From: Clostridia bacterium
GTDB taxonomy: Bacteria > Bacillota > Clostridia > Oscillospirales > Acutalibacteraceae
Reading direction: 5' to 3'
Assembly (NCBI GenBank): GCA_017537365.1
Contig: JAFYKZ010000002.1
Location: 1-64,000 of the forward strand
DNA length: 64,000 nucleotides
Shown here: positions 63,417 to 64,000 of the stretch, one piece after another
Layout of the letters: each line of letters starts with the position of its first letter
Position numbering within the stretch: position 1 is the first letter of the stretch
Translations under genes and position numbers: made by a program
The notes under the pieces: generated by a model
What the model saw: only the letters and a program-made list of their open reading frames with translations
Database searches by the model: none
What the model was told of the DNA's origin: nothing

Positions 63417-64000
63417 ATGACCAGAAAAGCATATAATATAACCTTTCTTTCGGTGGTTTCGGTTTTAGTACTTTCTTTGATTGCGAGCGGAATAATCATA
63501 GGAGTTAAAAGTAGCGATTTAAAGGATACCCGCCAAACTGTTTTAGAAACTCAGGCAGACCTTGATGAGAAAAAGGATAAAATATCCGAGCTTGAAAAAG
63601 AGCTTGAGGGTGAGAAAGAAAAAAACAAAAAAACCGAGGCAGAGCTTAATAAATCTAATGCCGAGAGAGATGTGCTTAAAAAGGAAAACGGCGACCTTAA
63701 ATCTCAAATTCAGGTTTTAAACAACAAGAAAAAGGGTAAGGTGGCAGCTACCGCCACCTTAAATGCTCCGCCGTTTAATTTAAACTATAAAATAAATGCT
63801 AATGCGGGGAATAAGGTTTGTTATCTAACTTTTGATGATGGTCCGTCGCCTATAACCCCTCAGGTTTTAAATATACTAGGTTTATATAAAGTTAAAGCAA
63901 CATTTTTTGTTATAAATTCAAATAAATATTTTGATTATACGAAACGAATCGTAAATGAAGGCCATTCTATCGGTATACATACTTATACTCATAATTACGC
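63417..64000 (+). CDS. polysaccharide deacetylase, membrane-anchored (partial)
   Basis: The gene runs off the right edge; about 194 residues are present. ATG at 63417 follows AAAGGCAGGT. One membrane helix (about 12-30) leads to a long Glu/Lys coiled coil (about 35-105), a linker, and the start of a NodB domain with YLTFDDGPSPITP near 139, ATFFVIN near 161 and EGHSIGIHTYTHN near 181-193. It likely deacetylates peptidoglycan or a wall polymer outside the cell. TATAAT at 63386-63391 is a plausible -10 without a clear -35. Confidence 0.9.
   Translation, partial: MTRKAYNITFLSVVSVLVLSLIASGIIIGVKSSDLKDTRQTVLETQADLDEKKDKISELEKELEGEKEKNKKTEAELNKSNAERDVLKKENGDLKSQIQVLNNKKKGKVAATATLNAPPFNLNYKINANAGNKVCYLTFDDGPSPITPQVLNILGLYKVKATFFVINSNKYFDYTKRIVNEGHSIGIHTYTHNY

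Noticed and set aside
1-64000. CRISPR arrays, insertion sequences, integrases and tRNA genes
   Set aside because: I looked for repeat-spacer patterns, transposase motifs and tRNA T-loops in the gaps and saw none; all gaps are under 300 bases.

Overview
This AT-rich 64 kb window looks like chromosomal DNA of a spore-forming, low-GC Firmicute. It is most likely a gut-type Clostridia of the Oscillospirales/Ruminococcaceae sort. The pointers are a ctsR-mcsA-mcsB-clpC operon, an intact sigK, a glgB-glgC-glgD-glgA glycogen operon, two class A penicillin-binding proteins, Gram-positive LexA and CtsR boxes, and sigma-A promoters with near-uniform 17-bp spacers. The taxonomic call is inference, because no complete marker was compared. 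TTG start codons placed by clear ribosome binding sites are frequent.

Layout. 1-190 is the 3' end of a 23S rRNA gene with no 5S gene after it. 387-4622 holds an SGNH lipoprotein, a GT2 glycosyltransferase and a membrane PASTA protein whose kinase domain has lost key catalytic residues. 4640-17981 is the long rimP-nusA-rnpM-L7Ae-infB-rbfA-nrnA-truB-ribF-ftsK-MBL-asnB run plus a small protein. 18017-22530 (minus) is the CtsR regulon. A 48-residue Cys/Gly-rich peptide follows at 22619. 22815-27917 (minus) encodes ATP-grasp, Mrp, a mutarotase-like protein, a second SGNH lipoprotein and TmcAL. 28042-30523 is ackA-galK. 30583-36455 is mostly minus: a class A PBP, a C39-like mini-protein, a DUF6512-like membrane protein, a Nudix hydrolase, an M14 peptidase (plus strand) and DegV.

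36718-42429 is the glycogen operon, followed by uppP. 43337-46330 is rpmG-secE-nusG-rplK-rplA, with an unusually long SecE that carries an extra four-helix N-terminal region. 46350-48439 (minus) is a CapA-family protein and sigK. 48607-53138 is a polysaccharide locus with an aminotransferase, capF and a CapG-like 2-epimerase. Between them lies a composite pseudogene that fuses fragments of what appear to be a sugar transferase, CapE and a nucleotidyltransferase. Then come an XRE regulator and a PHP phosphatase. 54672-57116 (minus) is an LCP protein and an SOS-type dinB. 57187-58329 is a small regulatory module with face-to-face promoters. 58375-63248 (minus) contains an esterase, DUF1653, GNAT, DUF2156 and a second class A PBP. 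A polysaccharide deacetylase runs off the right edge.

Functional themes are ribosome assembly and translation, protein quality control, glycogen storage, and cell-wall/polysaccharide assembly (two PBPs, UppP, LCP, sugar-nucleotide enzymes, deacetylase). The most unusual items are the SecE fusion, the composite capsule pseudogene, the pseudokinase, the face-to-face promoter switch, the Cys-rich peptide with a SigK-like promoter and the structured RNA candidate after the M14 gene.
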